Shown here: positions 19,186-27,887 of the stretch, one piece after another | How positions within the stretch are numbered: the first letter of the stretch is position 1 | Layout: each line of letters begins with the position of its first letter | From: Gallionella sp. | Lineage (GTDB): Bacteria; Pseudomonadota; Gammaproteobacteria; Burkholderiales; Gallionellaceae | Direction: 5' to 3' | DNA: 64,000 nt | NCBI GenBank assembly: GCA_028710565.1 | Contig: JAQTTV010000001.1 | Location: 1-64,000 of the forward strand | Program-made: the position numbers and the translations under genes | The notes under the pieces: generated by a model | What the model was told of the DNA's origin: nothing | The model's input: only the letters and a program-made list of their open reading frames with translations | Database searches by the model: none

Positions 19186-20292
19186 ATGAACCTCGCCCCC
19201 TACGCCGTCACCGCTGCTAATTCTCGTGGTCGGCAAATTGCCGAAACGCCGCCTAGCGGGCGGACGGAGTTTCAGCGTGACCGTGATCGCATTATTCATT
19301 CGGGCGCGTTTCGGCGGTTGGAATACAAAACCCAAGTGTTTGTGAATCACGAAGGCGATTTATTCCGCACGCGACTGACTCACAGCATGGAAGTGGCGCA
19401 GATTGCCCGTTCCATCACGCGTCGTTTACATCTCAATGAAGATTTAGCCGAGGCGATTTCCTTAGCGCATGACTTGGGACACACGCCATTTGGCCACGCG
19501 GGGCAAGACGCGCTGAATGCCTGTATGCAAGCACACGGTGGCTTTGAACACAATTTGCAATCGCTGCGCGTGGTGGATGTATTGGAACAGCATTACGCTG
19601 AATTCGATGGGCTAAACTTATGTTTTGAAACCCGCGAAGGGATTTTGAAACATTGCTCACAGGCTGCGGCGGCGCAGTTGGGCGAAGTCGGCGAGCGGTT
19701 TTTGCAATCGCGTCGCCCGTCACTGGAAGCGCAAATTGCCAATCTCGCCGATGCGATTGCCTATAACAATCACGATGTGGATGATGGGCTGCGCTCTGGG
19801 CTGATTACGCTGGAACAACTCGCTGACGTGCCCTTGGTGCAGCAGCATATTTTGCAAGTTCGCCAACTTTATCCAGATTTGCCCACCCGCCGCGTGGTAC
19901 ACGAAACCGTGCGGCGCATGATTAACACGCTGGTCGCGGATTTAATCCAACAAAGTCAGGCGAATATCGCCGCGCAATCCTTAACCTGCTTGGACGATGT
20001 GCGCGCTGCTCCGCCCCTGATTGCCTTTAGCGCAGACATATTTGCGCAACACCAAGCACTCAAGCAGTTTTTGCGGATCAACATGTACCATCACTACCAA
20101 GTCGAACGCATGAGCCACAAAGCACATCGCATCATTAGCGACTTATTTACCGTCTTTATGGAAAATCGCAACTTGTTGCCACCCCAGTTCCAGCCGCAAG
20201 TTGACCATGCTCGCGCCGTCGCAGATTACATCGCTGGCATGACCGACCGTTATGCCATCCGCGAGCATCGACGCATTTTTGAAGTAACGTAG
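19186..20292 (+). CDS. dgt: Deoxyguanosinetriphosphate triphosphohydrolase-like protein (HD domain)
   Basis: The 368-residue protein has the HD phosphohydrolase metal site: [11 protein letters not shown], then [17 protein letters not shown], and an N-terminal [20 protein letters not shown] block typical of dGTPase-like proteins. These enzymes hydrolyse dNTPs to deoxynucleoside and triphosphate. GGAGG stands about 8 bases before the ATG at 19186. It is third in the aroK-aroB-dgt order, although a REP-like element separates it from aroB. Substrate choice cannot be read from the sequence. Confidence 0.88.
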   Translation: MNLAPYAVTAANSRGRQIAETPPSGRTEFQRDRDRIIHSGAFRRLEYKTQVFVNHEGDLFRTRLTHSMEVAQIARSITRRLHLNEDLAEAISLAHDLGHTPFGHAGQDALNACMQAHGGFEHNLQSLRVVDVLEQHYAEFDGLNLCFETREGILKHCSQAAAAQLGEVGERFLQSRRPSLEAQIANLADAIAYNNHDVDDGLRSGLITLEQLADVPLVQQHILQVRQLYPDLPTRRVVHETVRRMINTLVADLIQQSQANIAAQSLTCLDDVRAAPPLIAFSADIFAQHQALKQFLRINMYHHYQVERMSHKAHRIISDLFTVFMENRNLLPPQFQPQVDHARAVADYIAGMTDRYAIREHRRIFEVT

Positions 20293-20293
20293 T

Positions 20294-20336
20294 TTCCTCT
20301 CCCCCAGCCCCTCTCTCACTGGTGGGCGAGGGGAGT
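20294..20336. repeat. Short REP-like hairpin between dgt and cbbY
   Basis: TTCCTCTCCCCCAGCCCC and GGGCGAGGGGAG form a hairpin-like pair around CTCTCACTGGTG. It is another member of the CTCTCCCC-type repeat family in this window. Confidence 0.55.
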
Positions 20337-20370
20337 GTCACAGTCCAATAACTTTACCAAGCAGGAGTAA

Positions 20371-21069
20371 ATGATGATTAAAGCAATTATTTTTGATGTC
20401 GATGGCACACTGGCAGACACCGAAGACGGGCATCGCCGCTCATTTAACCAAGCTTTTAGTGAAAGCGGGCTGAATTGGGTGTGGGATGTGGCGTTGTACG
20501 ACAAACTGTTGAAAGTGACAGGCGGCAAAGAGCGCATCAAGTATTTTGTGGAATCCTTTTTGGGGGAATTTAATAAACCAGCGGATTACGACGGTTTCGT
20601 CAAAACCCTGCACGCACTTAAAACAAAACATTACACGCGCTTGCTCGCGACGGGCGAAATTCCCTTGCGCCCTGGGATTAAACAACTGATTACCGATGCG
20701 CAGCAACGCGGCATTCGTCTCGCCATCGCCACCACCACCACACCTGAAAACGTCACGGCACTCATTCAACAAGGCTTGGGTGCGGATGGCATGAGCGTGT
20801 TTGAATCCGTCGGTTGTGGCGACATCGTCCCCGCCAAAAAACCTGCACCCGATATTTATTTCTGGGTATTGGATCAAATGGGACTCAAAGCCGAAGACTG
20901 CTTCGCACTGGAAGATTCCGAAAACGGCTTGCGTTCCAGCTTGGCAGCGGGCATTAAAACCTTTGTGACGACCAACTTTTATACCCAACATCAAAACTTT
21001 GACGGTGCCGCCGCCGTGTTTGAAGATCTCACCGATTTGGATGCGTTTTATCGTATCAGCGGAATTTAA
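20371..21069 (+). CDS. cbbY: CbbY-family HAD phosphatase
   Basis: The 232-residue HAD hydrolase has nucleophile motif FDVDGTLADTE, the HRRSFNQAF cap start, a GGKERI motif diagnostic of CbbY, ATTTTPENV (motif II), KKPAPDIY (motif III) and ALEDSENGLRSS (motif IV). CbbY proteins dephosphorylate xylulose-1,5-bisphosphate, an inhibitor of Rubisco, and are usually tied to the Calvin cycle. No other cbb gene is in the window, so autotrophy is only hinted at. AGGAG lies just upstream. The second ATG at 20374 would fit the spacing equally well. Confidence 0.85.
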   Translation: MMIKAIIFDVDGTLADTEDGHRRSFNQAFSESGLNWVWDVALYDKLLKVTGGKERIKYFVESFLGEFNKPADYDGFVKTLHALKTKHYTRLLATGEIPLRPGIKQLITDAQQRGIRLAIATTTTPENVTALIQQGLGADGMSVFESVGCGDIVPAKKPAPDIYFWVLDQMGLKAEDCFALEDSENGLRSSLAAGIKTFVTTNFYTQHQNFDGAAAVFEDLTDLDAFYRISGI

Positions 21070-21126
21070 AGCGAGCACGGGGCGATAATCAGGTCAGGTT
21101 ATTGCGCGGATAAGCCACATCTGCCT

Positions 21127-21852
21127 TTATCTTTCCCGAAACAAATGCACATAACTGCGGCTAACTGTCAGCGTTTCGGGGCGGTGGTGCAAGGTCAGCA
21201 TCATACGCCCCATTAAATTTGGGCGAGCGGTGGCGATTTCGCGCACATTGACCACGGTGCTGCGGTGAATTTGCCAAAATTCGTGTGGGTCGAGTTGCGG
21301 GATTAGCTCTTTCAGCGACGTTCGCAACAGCAGTTCAGCATCTTTAGTTAGCACGGTGGTGTATTTGTCAGCGGACTGGAAATAGCACACGTCTTCGATG
21401 GCGACCAATCGCAGCGTTTGCCCGACTTGGGCGCGTAGCCAACGCAGTGGTTCGGGCGATTTGACGGGCGGCGCAGCGTGCTGCAAACGGGCGATGCACT
21501 GCGCCAAGCGGCTGTCGGTGATCGGCTTCAGCAAATAATCCACCGCCGCTTGTTCAAAGGCCTGCACCGCATGGCTATCGTAAGCTGTCACAAACACCAC
21601 GCGACAAGTCGGCGCGGCAGATTTGGCAACCTCCAACCCAGACTTCCCTGGCATCCGAATATCCAAAAAAACTATGTCGGATTGTAACTCGCGCAATGCA
21701 GCTTCCGCCGATATACCATCATGCACCACCGCTACGATTTCCAATTCTGGCCACAGCCGCGCCAACCGTCGTTTCAGGTCATCGGCAAGGTGTTTTTCGT
21801 CATCAGCGATAAGGGCTTTCAATGGTTCTCGTTTCTGTGGGTAAGTACCCAA
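21127..21852 (-). CDS. LytTR-family response regulator
   Basis: Receiver domain, residues about 12-125: acidic pair in IADDE, phosphoacceptor aspartate in DIVFLDIRMPGKSG, the FVTAYD threonine and the LLKPI lysine. It is followed by a LytTR DNA-binding domain (about 140-238; YFQSADKYTTV, then HRSTVVNVREI). No in-frame ATG exists near the start. TTG 21852 (241 residues) or TTG 21822 (231 residues, beginning at LKALIADDE) must serve. The AlgR/LytR architecture pairs with the LytS-type kinase encoded just upstream. Target genes are unknown. Confidence 0.88.
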   Translation of the reverse strand: MGTYPQKREPLKALIADDEKHLADDLKRRLARLWPELEIVAVVHDGISAEAALRELQSDIVFLDIRMPGKSGLEVAKSAAPTCRVVFVTAYDSHAVQAFEQAAVDYLLKPITDSRLAQCIARLQHAAPPVKSPEPLRWLRAQVGQTLRLVAIEDVCYFQSADKYTTVLTKDAELLLRTSLKELIPQLDPHEFWQIHRSTVVNVREIATARPNLMGRMMLTLHHRPETLTVSRSYVHLFRER

Positions 21853-21896
21853 CTCTAAGTTTTCGTGTATTTTCGTTGATTTGAGACATTCACACC

Positions 21897-21962
21897 GTGG
21901 GAGCGCAATTTATTGCGCGATAGGTGTTGCGAGGGTAATCGCGCAATAAATTGCGCTCCCAC
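21897..21962. repeat. Perfect 24-bp inverted repeat between the two-component genes
   Basis: GTGGGAGCGCAATTTATTGC plus GCGA (21897-21920) is exactly complementary to 21939-21962 across an 18-base loop. It forms a very stable hairpin. The sequence type (interrupted palindrome around GCAATAAATTGC) looks like a dispersed REP/MITE unit. A second, related palindrome with GTACGAATAAATTCGTAC stands at 22073-22090. Confidence 0.8.
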
Positions 21963-22037
21963 GTCATCATCCCTTGTCGCGGGAAATATATGAAAACTTT
22001 TCATCAGCCACTTACGAATTTACTCGTACATAGCTCG

Positions 22038-23090
22038 TCAGGGTAATCCGTTAGTACAACATGGGTGGGGACGTACGAATAAATTCGTACCCACAGGCAA
22101 TGTCAAGTGAGCGGTCGCGCCGCCTACTTCATTGTTTTTTAAACTCAAGCTCCCTGCTTCCCCATACAAGGCGGCGACGCGAGCGCGCACATTGCTCAAC
22201 CCTGCGCCCTCGCAAGCTGCCTCACCCAAGCCCGCGCCGCTGTCGCTGACCAACACATGCAGCATGTTTTGCTCGCGGGTGATATACACATAAATCTCGC
22301 CGCCGCCCAGTTTTGGCTCAATGCCGTGGCGCACGGCGTTTTCCACCAACGGTTGTAACAACATCGGCGGAAACGGCAAAGCGCGCAAATCTTCGGCGCA
22401 ATCCATCTGCCAGCGCAAGCGTTCATCAAAGCGGGTTTTCAGTATATGCAAATAATTTTCCAACATCGTCAACTCATCGCCCAACGTCGCCGCATCACAG
22501 CGCGCTTGCGCCAATGCCGCGCGTAGCCAGTCGTTCAATCTGTCCAACAAACGACTGGCGGCGACGGGGTCGCTGTCGATCAAACTGTTCACATTCGCCA
22601 AGGTGTTAAACAAAAAGTGCGGCTCAATCTGCGCTTGCAACAACTTCAAATGCGCCTCCATTGCCCGTCTATCTTGCTCTGCGAGGCGCAACTGGCGAGT
22701 TTTTACCGCCGCATTTAACAGCCCGATACGCTCTACCAACAAAAAGGTGATACTGGCAAGCAGCCCAAAAAATAGCCCGATCCACATCGCCTGCCAAATC
22801 TGCGGATGCGACCACGCGCCAAACCCCGTCAGCGCGAAGCCCAACGACAAGCCCACCGCCACGCTCAACGGCAACACCCCCGCCAACGCTGCCCAACGCA
22901 ACCACCCCGCTGGCATCCGCGCCAAGGTCAACGAACTGATGATCGCAATCGAAAGCCCAATACTCTGCGAAAACACAAAATTACACCCAAACCCGCACGA
23001 CTCCGCCATCCACCCCGTCGCCGTCAACAACCCCGCAATCGCCGTGTTGTAAGCGAAAGTGGCGATTAGGGAGAGGGTGAGTTTGGTCAT
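22038..23090 (-). CDS. LytS/YehU-type sensor histidine kinase
   Basis: The 350-residue membrane kinase has four hydrophobic segments in residues 1-125. The His_kinase domain has phosphoacceptor QIEPHFLFNTL and a HATPase_c N-box VENAVRHGIEP, with G-box LVSDSGAGLGE. No extracytoplasmic sensor domain is seen, so the membrane segments may sense the signal. It is co-directional with, and upstream of, the LytTR regulator, although a repeat element separates them. The pair resembles AlgZ/AlgR. The symbol is withheld because orthology cannot be shown here. Confidence 0.87.
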   Translation of the reverse strand: MTKLTLSLIATFAYNTAIAGLLTATGWMAESCGFGCNFVFSQSIGLSIAIISSLTLARMPAGWLRWAALAGVLPLSVAVGLSLGFALTGFGAWSHPQIWQAMWIGLFFGLLASITFLLVERIGLLNAAVKTRQLRLAEQDRRAMEAHLKLLQAQIEPHFLFNTLANVNSLIDSDPVAASRLLDRLNDWLRAALAQARCDAATLGDELTMLENYLHILKTRFDERLRWQMDCAEDLRALPFPPMLLQPLVENAVRHGIEPKLGGGEIYVYITREQNMLHVLVSDSGAGLGEAACEGAGLSNVRARVAALYGEAGSLSLKNNEVGGATAHLTLPVGTNLFVRPHPCCTNGLP

Positions 23091-23183
23091 GAGGTCGATA
23101 AATTAGAAAACCAAAGTATCATAGGCATTGCTACAAATCATGCTCGCATGACGCTGAATTCAATCTTGTAGATGTTGCAGGTG

Positions 23184-25736
23184 TTATGCTTTACCAATTT
23201 TCTTCGTGTCCATAACCCTTTGCCCTTGGACTGGAATCTTTAATAATTCTGCTAGCTTTTGTTTTTCTTTATATTCGATTGGAAACATGTAGGTGTGCTG
23301 AATAACCATCTCTTTAAGAATACGTGTACAAACTGCATTATTTTTAACGAAATCTGCTGTTTTTGTAATAGATCGAATATTGAAGTCGCTATTAAAATGA
23401 AGCTCAATAGCTTGATTTAATAGTGCGAGTGCAGGGGTGGGATGCATCTTCTGAATACTGGCATAAATTTCACCTGCTTCTTTGGAGCCTATAGAAGATG
23501 CTATCTTTCGTATTACACCATTGATTACAGCATAGGTTAAAAGTAAAAACATGTCTTTAGCATAACTCTGCACCTTCTCATTTGAAAGGCTTGGATGCTC
23601 TTTAAGTTTGTATTCGATGTATTTGATGACTTCTGCTTTTGTAGCCTCCGACATATGAATAAAAAACTCCAAAAATCTAAGACCAGTAAATGCGCCATTG
23701 CTAGCTAATCCAAGCATCGCTTCTCGCGTTAGCGTTGCGTGCCTGTTTCGGATAATCTGCCCAGATATTTCCATTCCCTTAAAAGCTTTGTTTATGTTAG
23801 CGAGAACATCAGCAGACTCCAGACTTTCCTCTGCATCTTTGTCAAATGGATCGCCATGTCGATCAATATCATCTAAATTTTTATCATGATTTACTCTTTC
23901 CTCACTAATAACCCGTTGCTCCATTACTAGATCAGGTATTTGGGTGAGGAACTCATCCATAAAAACTAATTGATCATTAGACAATGTTGCAGGCTTCTGA
24001 TCAATAAACAACAACTCTAAAGCATTTTGTATTTCTTCAAGCACCCATGCTTCTTTCGTATGATGTGTAACAAAAACAAGAATATTCGCGTAATCTTCGC
24101 GGTGAAGATTAGCGACTAAGTTTTTTACTTCATCCTTAATATCTTGGTTTTTAGAGAATGATTCAGATATTTTCTTCGCCGTAAAAAAATAAAATAGGTA
24201 GGGATACTTGAATTGGATTTTGAAATCCTCCTCCATTAGTATGGAGCTTGATTTCAGCTTTCTAATGACATCCGAACCATTAACAGGCAAGTATGTATTT
24301 CCGTATTCGGTAAAGAATTCGTCCACTTGCTCTTGATTCATTACCCCTGAATTTTTATAGAGTACCCATGATAATTCCGAAAGTACATTGAGATATTTAT
24401 CAATTTCCTTCTTTGGTATCTTTGCGTGGTCAAATGCTTGATAAATCAATTGTTGATAACAGTGTCCATGCGAAGATAGCTCTAAATTTTGCTGTGCATA
24501 TGCTTCAAACATTTGCAGGAGCATCAGAATGTATATGGGTTTTGACGGGACAATATTCTTTCTTAAGATAGCGTCCAGTTTGGCTTTAATTTCATCGCAC
24601 TGTTCATAGAGTGAACATTCATCTATAGATTCTTCAATTCCAAGCGATATCCATTTCTCCACAAGTTCAGACCTCTTTAAATGTCCAAATCCAAGTAGTT
24701 CGTGTCGTTCATACCCATTAAGCTCTTGAATTTCTGGTGAGACGTATCCAAATGAGGAGTGGCAAGTCAGAACAATATGCTTAAATTCTTTGTTTATAGA
24801 AAAAAGAAAGTTAGATCTATATTTCTGATTTACCCCCAGCTTATCAAAGTCATCTATGAGTAGCACCTTGTTTGGACTTAACATGAAATTCTCAAACTCA
24901 ATATTTGAGTATTGCTTTTTCAAGACGGTAGCTAGTGATTTTCTAATGTCTGCCTGTTTAATATCTTTTGCATTTAAATAAACAGGGATGCTTCCCCGGG
25001 TAAGGAGTGCTGTGAAAGCATGCTTCAATAAGCTGGATTTTCCTTGTTGCTCTTCCCCGCAGATTAAAAATCTATTGGGATTGTTAATAACCATATCAGA
25101 GGAATTTATCTCGATATTTTTCGATTCCTTACCTGCCTCAGTTTCCATATCAGGCGAGATGTAAACATCGCTAAGTTTAATTTTATTAGTTCTGCGATGT
25201 GTCAACACAACTTCAGTGTCTTCAAGCCACACTTGTGCGGGATCAGATAGTTGCAGCGGCTCAAACTCGCATTTCACAGGAGCTGCTGGGGTAGGTTTAA
25301 AGTTGGCTAGGTGACTCTTTATACCGCTGACGACATCAAGCCACGCCTCATCGAGGTTATCCCATGATGTGATTGGCTTTGCATCTTTAGGTAAAGCCTG
25401 AAAACTTGATAATTCAGATGCTTTCCAGTCGCAAGCTCGAATCACGATGGGGATAAGCTGAGCTTTTCCTGCATTGTGCATCTCAATCGCGCGTTTCACC
25501 TCAATACCAAAACAGTAATCGGAGGACAAAAAACTTGAGCTAATTAGGAATATTATCAGTTCCGATTGTTCAAGATTATCAGAGATTTCTTTTGACCAGT
25601 CTTGCCCAGGCAGAATCTTTCTGTCATGCCAAGCATCAATATCGCGGTTCCTCCTTAGAGTTGCAAGATGTTCGTTGAATAAATCTATGTGAGACTCGTC
25701 TTTATGGGAGTAACTGATAAAAGCCTTTTTTGACAT
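23184..25736 (-). CDS. TIR-STAND NTPase, probable antiphage protein
   Basis: The 850-residue protein begins with a TIR domain (about 1-140): AFISYSHKDE, the DAWHDRKILPG loop, SELIIFLISSSFLSSDYC and a candidate catalytic glutamate E79 in GIEVKRA. A STAND/NACHT-like NTPase follows, with Walker A GEEQQGKSS (227-235) and Walker B KVLLIDDFDKL (290-300). The remaining half is helical with no repeat family recognised and may be the sensor. TIR domains in such proteins cleave NAD when a phage ligand triggers assembly. The gene stands alone, with strongly AT-rich codon use compared with its flanks, which indicates transfer. No partner gene is seen. Confidence 0.85.
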   Translation of the reverse strand: MSKKAFISYSHKDESHIDLFNEHLATLRRNRDIDAWHDRKILPGQDWSKEISDNLEQSELIIFLISSSFLSSDYCFGIEVKRAIEMHNAGKAQLIPIVIRACDWKASELSSFQALPKDAKPITSWDNLDEAWLDVVSGIKSHLANFKPTPAAPVKCEFEPLQLSDPAQVWLEDTEVVLTHRRTNKIKLSDVYISPDMETEAGKESKNIEINSSDMVINNPNRFLICGEEQQGKSSLLKHAFTALLTRGSIPVYLNAKDIKQADIRKSLATVLKKQYSNIEFENFMLSPNKVLLIDDFDKLGVNQKYRSNFLFSINKEFKHIVLTCHSSFGYVSPEIQELNGYERHELLGFGHLKRSELVEKWISLGIEESIDECSLYEQCDEIKAKLDAILRKNIVPSKPIYILMLLQMFEAYAQQNLELSSHGHCYQQLIYQAFDHAKIPKKEIDKYLNVLSELSWVLYKNSGVMNQEQVDEFFTEYGNTYLPVNGSDVIRKLKSSSILMEEDFKIQFKYPYLFYFFTAKKISESFSKNQDIKDEVKNLVANLHREDYANILVFVTHHTKEAWVLEEIQNALELLFIDQKPATLSNDQLVFMDEFLTQIPDLVMEQRVISEERVNHDKNLDDIDRHGDPFDKDAEESLESADVLANINKAFKGMEISGQIIRNRHATLTREAMLGLASNGAFTGLRFLEFFIHMSEATKAEVIKYIEYKLKEHPSLSNEKVQSYAKDMFLLLTYAVINGVIRKIASSIGSKEAGEIYASIQKMHPTPALALLNQAIELHFNSDFNIRSITKTADFVKNNAVCTRILKEMVIQHTYMFPIEYKEKQKLAELLKIPVQGQRVMDTKKIGKA

Positions 25737-25890
25737 TTTGTACGCTCAAATAAATTGATTAATTGGGGCTTGTGTTCCTTAAATGCGCAGGAAAGACGAA
25801 GCCAATAGATGCAAGACCTAACAATACCTTGAGGAGCGTACTCAATATTTTGCTGTAAGTCTAGCTCGCATGTGCAAATGGGCATTCCTG

Positions 25891-27186
25891 CTACCGCATC
25901 CCCACCTTAACGCCAATAATCACTGAACTTCTCAACAAATTAGCAAACTCCTGCCGCGTCGATCCAATTGGCAATGCAGCGACGGCGAAGGCTGTGAGGT
26001 GTGAGTTGAGCGACTTTTCAGCGTAGGCGGAGAGTTCGTTGCCGCCGTCGGTGAGGCTGTGGGTTGCCATGGCGCGCCAGTAGCCGCCGCTGTCTAGCAA
26101 ATTGCTTTGCCAGACGAGGTGCAGGTAGTCGCGTCCCAATAGCGGCGGGGGATTGCCGAGTGCCATGCCTGCCCACATTGGCGAGGCGGCGGCGCGGGTG
26201 TAGTAGGCGGATTGTTGCGCGGGGGGGTAGCCGTGGTTGTCGCGTAGATATTCGAGGTTGAGTGATTGTCCATTTTCCAAAGTGTAGGCCGCGCCGATTA
26301 GGGCGGTGAGGCGTTTGGGCGACTGGGCGGAAATGGTGAACGGTTGGGCAAGATCGGCGGGGGATTGCAGGGTGTTTTGCCGAGCGGTGTAGCCCGCTTC
26401 ACCGTAGAACAGCCATTCATCGCGGGCGGTGTATTGGGCGTGCGCGCCGAGGAATTGCCCTTGTCCTGCGATGTGCGCCCATGCCACGCCGCCCGCCCAA
26501 TCGTCACCACGTTGGTCGGCTTTAAGCAACCAACTATCGCGCCACGGGTTTTGCGCGCTGTGTCCCGATCCGACGATGCGCGCTAGGCTCAAAGTGCGCG
26601 CTATGTTGGGAGTCCATGAAATTTTGACGGTATCCACGCCCGACAATTCGCGCATGGGATTGCTGCGCCCGTTGTCGAAATAAAACGGGCTGGATGGCGA
26701 GCGAAATTGCGCCGCGCCCCAGTTCAACACCTCGCGCCCCGCCGCGAGGCTAACGCTTTCCGAGGGGCGCAGCCGCAGTTGCCATTGGCTGAGATACGCC
26801 TGATTCGCTGCCGTTTGGTTGACGATAATCGGGCGTAAAGTCAGGCGCAGCGCGTCGTTTTCCCATTTGACATTGAAGCGCGCCTCGGCGGTGTTGATGC
26901 TGCGCGGAATATGCGCGAGCTGGTTTTGCGGGTTCAACACGCTGTCCATGCGCGGCGCAGTTTGAGTGGTGTAGCCGTAGAGCGTGCCGTCCCAATTGGT
27001 TTCGGCATGGGTGGGGAGAGGTGAAAATAGCGGCACAAAAAATAGTGCCGCAAAAAATTTTAGTGCGCCGATTCCCTCTCCCACTTGTGGGAGAGGGTTA
27101 GGGAGAGGGTGTTTGAGTACGCAACCCTCTCCCCCAACCCCTCTCCCGTAAACGGGCGAGGGGAGTAACAGCTTTGTGCGCATCAT
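25891..27186 (-). CDS. Predicted outer-membrane beta-barrel protein with repeat-encoded N-terminus
   Basis: The ATG at 27186 overlaps the stop of the upstream methyltransferase gene (ATGA) and has GGAG upstream, so 431 residues are expected. Residues about 46-65 (LKFFAALFFVPLFSPLP, then THAETN) form the hydrophobic core and cleavage site of a signal peptide. The stretch before that (PSPVYGRGVGGEG and PLPNPLPQVGEG) is translated from REP-like repeats. A GTG at 27084 would give a normal-length signal peptide. The mature part alternates aromatic and polar residues as in barrel strands. The family is not recognised; a porin-like or export role is possible. Confidence 0.7.
   Translation of the reverse strand: MMRTKLLLPSPVYGRGVGGEGCVLKHPLPNPLPQVGEGIGALKFFAALFFVPLFSPLPTHAETNWDGTLYGYTTQTAPRMDSVLNPQNQLAHIPRSINTAEARFNVKWENDALRLTLRPIIVNQTAANQAYLSQWQLRLRPSESVSLAAGREVLNWGAAQFRSPSSPFYFDNGRSNPMRELSGVDTVKISWTPNIARTLSLARIVGSGHSAQNPWRDSWLLKADQRGDDWAGGVAWAHIAGQGQFLGAHAQYTARDEWLFYGEAGYTARQNTLQSPADLAQPFTISAQSPKRLTALIGAAYTLENGQSLNLEYLRDNHGYPPAQQSAYYTRAAASPMWAGMALGNPPPLLGRDYLHLVWQSNLLDSGGYWRAMATHSLTDGGNELSAYAEKSLNSHLTAFAVAALPIGSTRQEFANLLRSSVIIGVKVGMR
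27069..27165. repeat. REP-like repeats inside the 5' end of the outer-membrane protein gene
   Basis: Two units facing in the same region, CCCTCTCCCACTTGTGGGAG and ACCCTCTCCCCCAACCCCTC, followed by CGTAAACGGGCGAGGGGAG, lie within the coding frame. They encode the proline/glycine-rich N-terminal peptide of the downstream protein. Confidence 0.7.
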
Positions 27187-27653
27187 GTTCTCCACCCAAA
27201 CCAACGGTTCACCTGCCCCAAATACGCATCATATTCCGCGCCAAAAATTTGCCGCAATATCTGTTCTTCGGGGCGAATTTGAAAGCGGTTAATCAGGCTG
27301 ACAAACAGCGGCAACACCAGCCACGGCGACAGACTGCCCAACCAAATTGCCCACGCGCTGAGTAGAAAAAATAAGCCTGAATACATCGGGTTGCGAGTAA
27401 AACGATACGGGCCGCGTATCACCAAATGCGCGGTTTTGTGCGGTGTCAGCGGGTTGATGGTGGTTTTGGCGCGCAAAAAATGCAGCAACGCCCAACTGTC
27501 CAATGCCCCACCCAAGGCGGCGGGAAACATCGCTAACCACGGTGCAGACAGCACGTGCATGATGGGGAAATGTTGATTTAGCCAGTACATCAGCCCTGCG
27601 GCAAGCAAGGCATAACCAGGTGGGGGGATTTTGGTGTTGTAGTAGTCAATCAA
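27183..27653 (-). CDS. Isoprenylcysteine carboxyl methyltransferase-family membrane protein
   Basis: The 156-residue protein has three or four hydrophobic segments and the C-terminal signature of the ICMT/PEMT superfamily: GPYRFTRNPMYSG, EEQILRQIFGAEYDAY and a final RWFGW. Bacterial members methylate lipids or small molecules with SAM, and the substrate is unknown. It is coupled by a four-base overlap to the outer-membrane protein gene, so a shared envelope task is likely. Confidence 0.82.
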   Translation of the reverse strand: MIDYYNTKIPPPGYALLAAGLMYWLNQHFPIMHVLSAPWLAMFPAALGGALDSWALLHFLRAKTTINPLTPHKTAHLVIRGPYRFTRNPMYSGLFFLLSAWAIWLGSLSPWLVLPLFVSLINRFQIRPEEQILRQIFGAEYDAYLGQVNRWFGWRT

Positions 27654-27732
27654 TTTCGCTCACCTCAATCAGTCGTTTTTGTCATATTGGTTTCAAAGTG
27701 GTTAGGCGAAAGGTGTTTAGTCCTAAGGAGGT

Positions 27733-27851
27733 GCTGATTAAATCCGTTCGCCCTGAGCTTGTCGAAGGGTGAACGAATTTAATCTATTAATTTCATTAAA
27801 TCTTCCATTCATGGTTCGACAAGCTCACCACGAACGAAAGATTTAATCAGC
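27733..27851. repeat. 119-bp MITE-like element with terminal inverted repeats
   Basis: The ends GCTGATTAAATC (27733-27744) and GATTTAATCAGC (27840-27851) are perfect 12-base inverted repeats. Inside, GAGCTTGTCGAAGGGTGAACG pairs with the later GTTCGACAAGCTCACCACGAAC. It has no coding capacity. It fills most of the gap between comM and the methyltransferase gene. Confidence 0.75.
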
Positions 27852-27887
27852 GATTCCCTAACATAAATTGCTACGTTAAAACCTTCG

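Noticed and set aside
20440-21078. 212-residue minus-strand frame
   Set aside because: It is antisense to the CbbY gene, whose motifs are unambiguous.
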